DNA of 64,000 nt, taken from positions 992,001-1,056,000 of the forward strand of contig NC_019682.1 of NCBI RefSeq assembly GCF_000316575.1, written 5' to 3'. Positions within the stretch are counted from its first letter, which is position 1. Each line of letters opens with the position of its first letter. Below the pieces are notes generated by a model. It saw only the letters and a list, made by a program, of their open reading frames with translations, ran no database searches and was not told the origin of the DNA. The position numbers and the translations under genes are program-made. This stretch comes from Calothrix sp. PCC 7507. Its GTDB lineage: Bacteria > Cyanobacteriota > Cyanobacteriia > Cyanobacteriales > Nostocaceae. This document shows, one piece after another, positions 37,056-44,991 of this stretch.

Positions 37056-37254
37056 GTAATTCACTTACTTGATTTTAACAGTTATCAGCTTCATTATTTC
37101 TTGGGTTTAACTCCCCACTAATTGTTGTAAGGTATTGATGGCGCTTCTTTACCTATGCCGATATGCCTGATAACTGTTGACTGTTTACTGATTTAAACAT
37201 AGAGGCGTCTGTTTCATACCTAATAATTATTTTACAACGGCAAGAATACTTTAA

Positions 37255-38529
37255 TTAATTTGAGGAAGCTTGTCTAGTCATCAGGTTTTCATATAGGGCG
37301 AGCATTTTTTTGACGTTGATTATATGCTCTTGATAAATTTCTGGATTTTCTATACCAGGATTAATTACTAACTCACCAAGAATATCATTAGCACGTTCGT
37401 TTATAGCATCAATTAATAAATTAGGCATAGTAATGTTTGCTTCCGCAATCTGTTTAATAGTACCCTTGAGATTTTCTTGTTTGACTATGGCTTTTAATAC
37501 CTGAATTTCGTGATCTGGTAGTTGCTCCATAAAAGTCATCCATTCTTCAGATAATGTTTCAGATATTTCTTGAGTTTCTATAGGTGTAAGTAATTCCGAG
37601 AAAGGAAACAAATCTAAATCGTCTTCTTGTTCCTGAGCAGGTAAGGAATTTGGCTCAAATGTTTCCATTTGTTGAAGTAATTCCCAGACTTGGTTTTGCA
37701 AGAGGTCACGTTCTTCTTGTAATAATGAAACTTGACTTTGCAATTGTTGTAATTCAGCTTGCTGTTCTCCTAATTTAGTTTGTAAGTAATTCTGGCTGGA
37801 TTCTACATCTGCTTTTTTGATTGTTGTCGCTATCAGTAACTGATTTTGCTCATTGACATTAATTTCTAGCTCTTGCAGTTGAATTCGCAGTTCATAAACT
37901 TTTTCTTCTATTTGGGGTTTGAGTCTACCTAGTAAGGTTAAATTACTTTCAAGATCTTGTTTTTCCTCATACAGTTCAGAAATTTGAGTTTGCAACTGAT
38001 TAATTTCCGAGCGAGATACATTACAATTTAATTCCAGACGCCTTTTTTCTGCTGTGAGGTTAGAAACTGAATTATTCAGTTCTGTTTGACTTTTCTCTAA
38101 GCTATGAAGCTCTTTTTTGAAAGCAGTAATTTCCGATTCTAGTTGTTTTTTTTGCCCAGTGAAAGTGCTTGATTCTCTGTGGAGATTATCTCTTTGATTA
38201 CGGGACTCGGCTACTTGAGTTTTTAGTTTATTTGATTCTGTATATAATAAGTTACGATGTTCTTCTATTTTGTCAATTTCTCTAATAATTCGAGATTTTA
38301 ATCCTTCGAGTTCTTTGATTCGCTTATGAAGAGAATTTAAAACAAGCATTTCATAAGCTCTGCGCCGATTATCTACACAAAATGCGGCTGCATAGGTAGC
38401 AAGTAAAGTAATTACACCTGTCACCATCGCTCTAGGAAAATCCCAGTTGGGAACGAGGCTAAGACCAAAACTTACGCTAAAGGCAACTATTCCTAAAAAA
38501 ACTCGATTGCTGATGGTTGCTGGTTGCAT
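37255..38529 (-). CDS. Membrane-anchored coiled-coil protein with TerB-C-like tail
   Basis: A 424-residue protein. Two hydrophobic segments at about residues 10-25 and 33-52 anchor the N terminus. Residues 65-290 are a long coiled coil (Glu/Gln/Leu/Asn-rich). The last 110 residues resemble a TerB-C domain, with LIDAINERANDILGELVI as the clearest motif. TerB-C domains occur in tellurite-resistance and stress/defence proteins. It is followed by the BrxC/BrxD-like ATPase gene and preceded by the DUF815 gene, all on the minus strand. The TerB-C assignment is by pattern and not by search. Confidence 0.65.
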   Translation of the reverse strand: MQPATISNRVFLGIVAFSVSFGLSLVPNWDFPRAMVTGVITLLATYAAAFCVDNRRRAYEMLVLNSLHKRIKELEGLKSRIIREIDKIEEHRNLLYTESNKLKTQVAESRNQRDNLHRESSTFTGQKKQLESEITAFKKELHSLEKSQTELNNSVSNLTAEKRRLELNCNVSRSEINQLQTQISELYEEKQDLESNLTLLGRLKPQIEEKVYELRIQLQELEINVNEQNQLLIATTIKKADVESSQNYLQTKLGEQQAELQQLQSQVSLLQEERDLLQNQVWELLQQMETFEPNSLPAQEQEDDLDLFPFSELLTPIETQEISETLSEEWMTFMEQLPDHEIQVLKAIVKQENLKGTIKQIAEANITMPNLLIDAINERANDILGELVINPGIENPEIYQEHIINVKKMLALYENLMTRQASSN

Positions 38530-38579
38530 ATTGCTTGTTTTCTACCTAAGTAGGTCGGTGCAAATCAAGGTAACGGTAC

Positions 38580-38735
38580 TAGTACAAAAAGGCTGAAGGC
38601 TGTAGACGCGGAGCGGCTTGCCGCAGGCTAGTCTGAAGTCTGAAATGAAGAAACTTGTACAGCAAGTTTTTCAGTGTTTTGTAACAGTGACACACAATCG
38701 AGGGCGGGGAAACCCCGCCTCTACAGGCTTTTTGA
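38580..38735. repeat. Dispersed repeats in the spacer before the TerB-C-like gene
   Basis: The spacer has GACGCGGAGCGGCTTGCCGCAGGC (38609-38632 region), a fragment of a common dispersed repeat, and a GGGCGGGGAAACCCCGCC hairpin at about 38702-38719. No gene was found. Confidence 0.55.
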
Positions 38736-38766
38736 TTTTAATCTGAAAAATGAAACATAAAGATTA

Positions 38767-40161
38767 CTAACTAAGTAATTCATGCTGTGACTGGTTATTA
38801 AATTTATTGTTATTAAGACTTAAATCTGCTTTCAAGTAATCAACAAATTGTCTAGCTGTACGCCCTGAACGACCATTATGACGTGTTGCCCACTGCAAGG
38901 CTTGATATTCTAAATCTTCTTGACTAAGATTAATTCCAGCTTGTGCGGCTAGATGGTTGACAATTTTTAAATAAGTTTTTTGATCTGCTCCCTCAAAAGT
39001 CAAGGTTAGACCAAAGCGATCGCTAAATGATAGTTTCTCTTGCATCGTATCCCAGGCATGGATTTCGGCGTTATCCTTGGGTGTCGGTCTATCGGCAAAA
39101 AACTCTCGAATTAGGTGGCGGCGGTTAGAAGTTGCATACACAACGACATTTTGCGATCGCGCCGTTAAATTACCTTCTAAAACCACCTTCAAAGCTTTAA
39201 AGGCATCGTCATCTTCTTCAAAAGAAAGGTCATCCACAAAGATAATAAATTTTTGTGGCACTTCCCGCAATTGTTCGACAATTTCTGGTAGGTTTTTCAA
39301 TTCTGATTTTGCTACCTCCACTAAACGGAGATTGCCATCGCCGTACTCATTTAACAAAGCTTTCACCAAAGAAGATTTTCCTGAACCGCGACTACCATAA
39401 AGTAATACATGCAGTGCTGCTTCCCCGGATAATAAAAACTCTGTATTTTTTAGCAAAGCGTCTTGCTGAGATTCATAACCCACTAGCGCATCGAGTTTGA
39501 CTTGATCGGGATGTGGAATACCAATAAACTGTCCACCTTGCCAGCGTAAAGCGCGATATTCGGCGAATAAACCTGTGCCAAATTGCCGATAATAAACTGC
39601 TAAATCTTCTACACCATCAGCCCAATTGTCTAACTGTTGTAGAGAGGCGACAGTAGCAGCTTCTCTATATTGCTTGATTAATCCCGTTTCTATTTCTAAC
39701 CCTTCTTGCTCTAGATACCACACAACCGGTGACACAGGTAAATGGGCGACAGTTTGTACCCACTCACTCAAAACAGCGCTGTTACAAGCAGATAAACTCT
39801 GAAACACTTGCAAATCATGCTGAGTTGCAGCCACTAGAGCAGGGGGTATATTCTTTAAGTCTTCCCGTTGAGCGCACCTTGTAAAAGGATTCTCAGAAGT
39901 GAGGATTTGAGTGATTAGGTAGTCTTCCCAATTTTGATTTCTAGCAGCTAAAGCGTGAAAGTAGTTGCCGTAGGCTTGGAGGCAACCAAGCGCATCGGCA
40001 TCAGTGTAACGTATGGCTTGCAACAGATCAAGAAATGCGATCCCTACTTCGCTCTGGAGGACAGATTGGTAAAGTAAAAGTGATGCGGCTTGGCGCTGGA
40101 GGAATTGAATCTTGGTATAGGACGAAAAACTTCCCGTAGACATCGCTTGATTATCCATCAA
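38767..40161 (-). CDS. DUF815 AAA ATPase
   Basis: A 464-residue protein with a C-terminal AAA domain of the DUF815 family. It has Walker A LLYGSRGSGKSSLV, Walker B IIFVDDLSFE, a sensor segment VVVYATSNRRHLI and a C-terminal RSGRTARQFVDYL. The N-terminal 220 residues are helical and unassigned. The substrate is unknown. It lies 237 bp upstream of the TerB-C-like gene on the same strand, with a repeat-containing spacer, so cotranscription is uncertain. Confidence 0.88.
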   Translation of the reverse strand: MMDNQAMSTGSFSSYTKIQFLQRQAASLLLYQSVLQSEVGIAFLDLLQAIRYTDADALGCLQAYGNYFHALAARNQNWEDYLITQILTSENPFTRCAQREDLKNIPPALVAATQHDLQVFQSLSACNSAVLSEWVQTVAHLPVSPVVWYLEQEGLEIETGLIKQYREAATVASLQQLDNWADGVEDLAVYYRQFGTGLFAEYRALRWQGGQFIGIPHPDQVKLDALVGYESQQDALLKNTEFLLSGEAALHVLLYGSRGSGKSSLVKALLNEYGDGNLRLVEVAKSELKNLPEIVEQLREVPQKFIIFVDDLSFEEDDDAFKALKVVLEGNLTARSQNVVVYATSNRRHLIREFFADRPTPKDNAEIHAWDTMQEKLSFSDRFGLTLTFEGADQKTYLKIVNHLAAQAGINLSQEDLEYQALQWATRHNGRSGRTARQFVDYLKADLSLNNNKFNNQSQHELLS

Positions 40162-40245
40162 TCAACTGGGTGATGTAGCTAAATAGCTATGGTAAATTGT
40201 CTGCTGACCCTTGCCGCAAAGACAAAATCTACATAGGTTTTAACA

Positions 40246-40566
40246 ATGACATTAGGTATAGTTGCTGCTGTTACTTACGGAATTATAACGATTATAGGTG
40301 GCATGATTGGCTACATACAGGCTAGTAGTAAAGTTTCGCTCTTCAGTGGTAGTATTAGCGGTTTATTACTAATTGTCGCAGCTTTCGCTCAATTCCAAGG
40401 TCTAACATGGGGTTTGTCCTTGGCAGCTTTTGTGACTGCGATTTTAGTAGTTATCTTTGCCTTAAGACTAGTTAAAACACGGAAATTGATGCCTGCGGGA
40501 TTGATGACTAGTTTAGGTGTAGTGGCATTGGCTCTGATGCTGAATCAACTTATTGCAGCCAGATAA
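40246..40566 (+). CDS. TMEM14 family small membrane protein
   Basis: A 106-residue protein with four predicted helices. It has the family pattern GIITIIGGMIGYIQASSKVSL and SGLLLIVAAFAQFQG, then FALRLVKTRKLMPAGLMTSLG. Plant and animal relatives act in fatty-acid or heme transport; the cyanobacterial role is unknown. It is divergent from the DUF815 gene with an 84-bp spacer. Confidence 0.88.
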   Translation: MTLGIVAAVTYGIITIIGGMIGYIQASSKVSLFSGSISGLLLIVAAFAQFQGLTWGLSLAAFVTAILVVIFALRLVKTRKLMPAGLMTSLGVVALALMLNQLIAAR

Positions 40567-40762
40567 AAATGAGATGAGGACTTACGCGAGTGTCATATTT
40601 TTAACGCGGTAGGTTATCCAGGGTCAAAAGTTAACAAAGAGGCAGAGGGAAATGGCCCCTTCATCCTGCTGTGAAGCGAAGCAAAGGATCTGAGTCCCCA
40701 TCTGAACAGTCCTCCCTGCTCCCTTGCCTCTTTTTTATACCGCAATCAACAACTCGACTTTT

Positions 40763-41401
40763 CTAACTGCCCGGTAGATTTCGCAATTTCTCATTCAAAT
40801 GGGTACGGTCTGCTAGTGTCTGTAAGAGTGGACCATGAGAGCCAAATTCTACAGCACTTACTGACCCGACAGGACATCCTAAACGATAGCGAAAGCGTCC
40901 GACATCAATTCCTAGCAAGCTACACAAAATAATTCTGATCGTTGCCTTATGGGAAACAACTAAAATATTACCACTGGTGTGAAGCTGCTTAATTTCTTCT
41001 ATTACTTGCAAGGCGCGAAAGGCAATTGTAACTGCCATTTCCCCACCTGTTGGGGCATACCAAGCGGGATCGGCTGCCCAACGAATATAATCATCATGAT
41101 ATTCTTGGCTGATTTGATCTGGCGTTTTTCCTTCCCATTTGCCATAGTTAATTTCTTTCAAACCATCGCGCAATTCTGGTTGCATCCCTATTGCTGCACA
41201 TAGGGGTTTTGCTGTCGCCACAGTTCGCCGCATGGGACTACAAAATATTGCCTTCCAAGGGGTAGAACTATATGCAGAGGCAAAAGCCTTTGCCATTTCC
41301 TCGCCTTCTGGGGTAAGCTCTGAGTCGATGGAACCACAATAAGCATTCTTGAGACTGCATTCTGTTTGTCCGTGACGCAGGAAATAAATATTTAGGCTCA
41401 A
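40763..41401 (-). CDS. Histidine phosphatase (phosphoglycerate-mutase-like)
   Basis: A 212-residue enzyme of the histidine phosphatase superfamily. It has FLRHGQTE (catalytic His, Arg), the distal SPMRRTVATA, EINYGKWEGK and the second His in VVSHKATIRI. The substrate may be a phosphosugar or another small phosphate; the sequence alone does not separate cofactor-dependent mutase, fructose-2,6-bisphosphatase-like and alpha-ribazole phosphatase types. Confidence 0.88.
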   Translation of the reverse strand: MSLNIYFLRHGQTECSLKNAYCGSIDSELTPEGEEMAKAFASAYSSTPWKAIFCSPMRRTVATAKPLCAAIGMQPELRDGLKEINYGKWEGKTPDQISQEYHDDYIRWAADPAWYAPTGGEMAVTIAFRALQVIEEIKQLHTSGNILVVSHKATIRIILCSLLGIDVGRFRYRLGCPVGSVSAVEFGSHGPLLQTLADRTHLNEKLRNLPGS

Positions 41402-41562
41402 GATATTTTCTCCCCAACTTTGAACTTAAAAAGTTTACTCCCTTTAGGGGAATTCAAAAAAATAAATATTTAAAAGGCAATAGGAACTTTGGGAAATCCC
41501 CATATTGTTCTTTAAGCGTAGTGGCTAATTACGGTATAATAGTATCATTATGGGCAGTTTTT

Positions 41563-41934
41563 TTAGCCATTACTGAGAGAAGTTTGGTCTTTGAGGCGGG
41601 CTTGTAAATCTGCCATTAGATTGTCCCCACTGCGTCTAGCTTCCCAAGTGCCAGAGTGCCGACGGCCGATGTTCCACCGCCCTTGCATATAATCCTCATT
41701 ATCTGAGAGTGTTCCTGTATATTTGATGGGAGCAGGTGATGTAATTAAATAGCTCTTGGTAAAGCTGATTTGTTGTCCAATCACTTCACCATTGAGATGG
41801 GCTTCACCCAAATAATTGTCATCTAGAATCGAGCCACTCAAAGTTTTACCACTTTGGACGAGAACTGCTTCAAAGCGGCTGGGGATTCCTTGTTGCCAGT
41901 AGGTTCCAAGCCAAGTACCGTTAACATCTGCCAT
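41563..41934 (-). CDS. Hypothetical protein, lipocalin-like/avidin-like pattern
   Basis: A 123-residue protein. The start MADVNGTWLGTYWQQG and regular alternating strands (FEAVLVQSGKTLSGSIL, GEVIGQQISFTKSYL, IKYTGTLSDNEDYMQGRW) suggest a small beta-barrel, but I do not recognise a family. I take the ATG at 41934; an open extension to 41997 would add 21 residues of less typical composition. It stands alone on the minus strand. Confidence 0.6.
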   Translation of the reverse strand: MADVNGTWLGTYWQQGIPSRFEAVLVQSGKTLSGSILDDNYLGEAHLNGEVIGQQISFTKSYLITSPAPIKYTGTLSDNEDYMQGRWNIGRRHSGTWEARRSGDNLMADLQARLKDQTSLSNG

Positions 41935-42059
41935 GAGATTTTCCAGGACTGATTTCCATTTGAGATATTGCGATGTCAGCGATCGCCAAAATGCCAAATT
42001 TCAACTGCTAAATTGCGATCGCCTGCTTTAGTCCTTTGACTTACGGGGTGTCCGGGATA

Positions 42060-42230
42060 GCCGCCCCGCCGCCGTTAACTGATGACTGATGACTGTTAAC
42101 TGTCAACCCTTCTCCTTCCCTGTGGGACGCTGCGCGAACGGAGACGCTAAGGCGTAGCTTGCTTCCCCGGAGGGGTAAGGCTTCGCTCAGGGTTAACGTG
42201 AAATCCCATCCCCTTTTAGGGGATGGATGA
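42060..42230. repeat. Cluster of dispersed repeats upstream of the carotenoid oxygenase gene
   Basis: The 41998-42452 spacer holds GTTAACTG/GATGACT heptamers (about 42074-42107), then the dispersed repeat GAACGGAGACGCTAAGGCG followed by TAGCTTGCTTCCCC (about 42136-42170), then CCCATCCCCTTTTAGGGGATGG, a palindrome near 42205-42226. No gene was found. Confidence 0.65.
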
Positions 42231-42452
42231 GCCTAACAGGTTTCTCACTTTTTGCAAAACGGTTCTGGCATTGATTTTTACACTTTTGTGTTCTTACATA
42301 TATCAGCCAGATGAGAAAATTATGAGCTTTTTAAGTACAAATATTTACGTTAGGTGTAGTAGATGGTAAACAAATCCTAAATTGTGTTGCGAAACACAAA
42401 AAAGACAATCGCTAATATATTGAACAAAGTGCCGTAATCAAACTTACTCCTT

Positions 42453-43865
42453 ATGACAACTAACGCGATCGCCACAACAGTAGTCAATCCCTTTCTCGCG
42501 GGCAACTTTGCGCCAGTCCGCGATGAAATCACAGATGAAACCCTGCAAATAATTGGTCAATTACCCCCCGGCTTGTCAGGGATGTTTGTCCGGAATGGCC
42601 CTAATCCCCAGTGGTCGCCCATTGGTAAATATCATTGGTTTGATGGGGATGGGATGTTGCATGGTGTGAAAATTAGTAACGGTAAAGCCAGTTATCGCGA
42701 TCGCTATGTGCAGACAAAAGCATGGAAAATTGAACACCAAGCAGGTAAGGCTGTTTGGAGTGGATTTTTAGAACCGCCGCAAATGGACAACCCCCACGGC
42801 CCCAGCAAAAATACTGCCAATACTGCTTTAGTGTGGCACGCTGGTCAACTACTGGCACTTTGGGAAGGTGGCGCGCCACACGCTATCAAGGTTCCTGATT
42901 TAGAGACAATTGGGGAATATACTTACGATGGCAAGCTGGTTTCTGCCTTTACCGCCCATCCCAAGGTAGATCCATTAACCAACGAGATGATGTTTTTTGG
43001 CTACTCTTTCGCGCCGCCTTACTTGCAATATAGTGTGGTTTCCCCACAAGGTAAGTTGCTACGAACTGTACCCATTGAACTACCAATGGGGGTAATGATG
43101 CACGATTTCGCCATCAGCGAAAACTACACGATTTTCATGGATTTACCCTTGACTTTTAGCGTAGAACGTGTACAGAAGGGAGAGGCTTTGATGAAGTTTG
43201 AGGGCGATCGCCCCAGTCGCTTTGGCATCGTCCCACGTTTCGGCGATAACAGTAATATCCGCTGGTTTGAAAGTCCTCCTTGCTACGTCTTCCATACCCT
43301 CAACGCTTATGAAGAGGGGGACGAAGTGGTGTTAATAGCCTGTCGGATGAGTTCTACCAGTGTCCTAGTGGCTGAAAATACGCTACAAGATCCAGACGGA
43401 GATATTCCCCGTTTACATCAGTGGCGATTCAACTTGAAAACGGGAACAGTCCATGAAGAGAGATTAGACGATGTACCAGGTGAATTTCCCCGCGTCAACG
43501 ACAACTTCTTGGGGCAAAAAACGCGCTATGGTTACATTGCCAAGTCAGCACCAACGCCCCTACCTCTATTCGATGGCTTGATAAAGTATGACTTCAGCAA
43601 AAGCACATCCCAAACCCATGAATTCGGCGAGGGACGTTATGGTGGTGAACCTGTGTTTGCACCCCGTCCTGGTGCAACGGCTGAAGACGATGGCTGGCTA
43701 GTAACTTTCGTCTATGATGAGGGTGCAGAAACCTCTGAATTGGTAGTAGTGAATGCCCAAGATATGACTAGCGAACCTGTGGCGCGGGTAATAATTCCCC
43801 AGCGAGTACCCTATGGGTTTCACGGTGCTTGGATATCTGAAGGACAGCTAGGAAGTTCTGTGTAA
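42453..43865 (+). CDS. Carotenoid cleavage oxygenase (RPE65 family)
   Basis: A 470-residue non-heme iron enzyme that cleaves a carotenoid or apocarotenoid double bond with O2. The four iron-binding His lie in FTAHPK, MMHDFAIS, YVFHTLNAYEEGD and VPYGFHGAW, and GDGMLHG and RNGPNPQ are also family motifs. The length is close to normal; the tail after the last His is short. The exact cleavage site (apocarotenoid 15,15' versus other bonds) cannot be decided. It has no partner genes nearby. Confidence 0.92.
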   Translation: MTTNAIATTVVNPFLAGNFAPVRDEITDETLQIIGQLPPGLSGMFVRNGPNPQWSPIGKYHWFDGDGMLHGVKISNGKASYRDRYVQTKAWKIEHQAGKAVWSGFLEPPQMDNPHGPSKNTANTALVWHAGQLLALWEGGAPHAIKVPDLETIGEYTYDGKLVSAFTAHPKVDPLTNEMMFFGYSFAPPYLQYSVVSPQGKLLRTVPIELPMGVMMHDFAISENYTIFMDLPLTFSVERVQKGEALMKFEGDRPSRFGIVPRFGDNSNIRWFESPPCYVFHTLNAYEEGDEVVLIACRMSSTSVLVAENTLQDPDGDIPRLHQWRFNLKTGTVHEERLDDVPGEFPRVNDNFLGQKTRYGYIAKSAPTPLPLFDGLIKYDFSKSTSQTHEFGEGRYGGEPVFAPRPGATAEDDGWLVTFVYDEGAETSELVVVNAQDMTSEPVARVIIPQRVPYGFHGAWISEGQLGSSV

Positions 43866-43912
43866 ATTAATACTGAAAATATCAGGGCACAATCCTTTGT
43901 GCCCCATAAAGT

Positions 43913-44272
43913 CTATTCAAAAATCGCAATCTCGACAATACGATCAACACACCGTTCTCGATAACTTGAGTCATTTAATACCCGATCAGCATTGCCAATT
44001 GTCACGACTGGTAAAGAGTTTTGGGCGCTTTCTTCGCGCATTACTTGTTCTAGCGAGTCTTCATCTTTCATGCTTCGATTCGCAGTGAGCAGAATCATCT
44101 GATTTTCCTGAGCTACCCTCCAGACAACTCTATCATTGCTATCAATTGATAATCCCACTTCCTCAAATATGACGAAGCGAATTGGAACTAAATCAAGCCA
44201 ACCTTGACTGGCAATACTACCAAGAAGGATGCGCGCATGTCCTTTGAAATTATGATCAACTAAAAAAATCAT
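43913..44272 (-). CDS. DUF5615 PIN-like protein (putative toxin)
   Basis: A 119-residue protein of a PIN-like fold found with DUF433 partners. The N-terminal LVDHNF and the later LLTANRS carry candidate acidic and catalytic positions (VDHN; ILLTANR). It is expected to be a ribonuclease-like toxin in a toxin-antitoxin pair, but activity is unproven. It starts 8 bp after the stop of the DUF433 gene. Confidence 0.75.
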   Translation of the reverse strand: MIFLVDHNFKGHARILLGSIASQGWLDLVPIRFVIFEEVGLSIDSNDRVVWRVAQENQMILLTANRSMKDEDSLEQVMREESAQNSLPVVTIGNADRVLNDSSYRERCVDRIVEIAIFE

Positions 44273-44280
44273 GCTTGGAG

Positions 44281-44592
44281 TTAGTGACGTGCCTTAGATG
44301 CTTGCAGTTTTTCCCAAGCGGCTTCCATCCCTGGTGGTGCTGGTAAAGTAGCTATTCGGGCAACACGCTCACGATTTTGCTCCTCGTAATACAGTCGAAG
44401 TGCCTCGGCTTCCTTGATAACTTTCTGATATTCTGCTTCTACCTCAGTTTGATTTGCCTCAATGTAGGCTAAGGCAATGTTGATTTGTTCCTCGGATAAG
44501 TCAAATAGATCACAGATAAACTTAAGAGGATACTGAGCCGTTACATAATCCATTACGTCGTACAAAGTGATGCGTGTTCCTGAGATCGTCAA
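44281..44592 (-). CDS. DUF433 protein (putative antitoxin), fused to xisH remnant upstream
   Basis: A DUF433 domain (GTRITLYDVMDYVTAQYP, then a helical charged tail). Its usual N terminus (IIRTERGLTISG) is encoded before 44592, in the same open frame as the last part of the xisH pseudogene. No ATG or GTG occurs in that upstream frame; the nearest start codon is TTG at 44592, within the family's conserved region. It may therefore be expressed from TTG, from a rare start, or not at all. The PIN-like partner follows by 8 bp. Confidence 0.7.
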   Translation of the reverse strand: MTISGTRITLYDVMDYVTAQYPLKFICDLFDLSEEQINIALAYIEANQTEVEAEYQKVIKEAEALRLYYEEQNRERVARIATLPAPPGMEAAWEKLQASKARH

Positions 44593-44800
44593 TCCACGCT
44601 CTGTTCGGATGATAGGGTTGTATACAATTAGTTTTACTTGATGTCTTTGTACTGCAATTTGAGCAAGACGTGTCTGAAAAAATGTAATGTTTGGTATGTG
44701 TCTAATGGAACCGCGAGATATAATATCCTTTTTGGCTCATTTTCCTCCAGGGCAATCTGATAATTCAGGAATTGCTCTAATGCTGTATGAAAGTCGCTTA

Positions 44801-44903
44801 TAGCATTTCTCAACCTAGTGAGATACATCGGTAAGGGCATGGCACTGCCATGCCCCTACACAGCGTGATATATTTTTGTACTTCATTTGAATGGGAAGCG
44901 CTA
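44801..44903. mobile_element. MITE inserted in xisH, TA duplication
   Basis: A 103-bp non-coding element with ends TAGCATTTCTC and GGGAAGCGCTA is flanked by TA on each side (44799-44800, 44904-44905). The flanks otherwise join to give the intact xisH codons for SAISDF. A central GGGCATGGCA-CTGCCATGCCC hairpin is present. Its ends resemble those of 29948-30048, so an IS630/Tc1-type transposase is the likely mover. Confidence 0.8.
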
Positions 44904-44991
44904 TATCGCTGAGTTACTAGCAAAGCTTTTGATTTCAACAGCAATTTTTTCACCTGCTTTTTCCGCTGCTATCAACCTTTCTGCACCTAAA

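Noticed and set aside
35727-40161. Complete BREX system
   Set aside because: PglX, PglZ, BrxA, BrxB and BrxL were not found; only a BrxC/BrxD-like ATPase is present.
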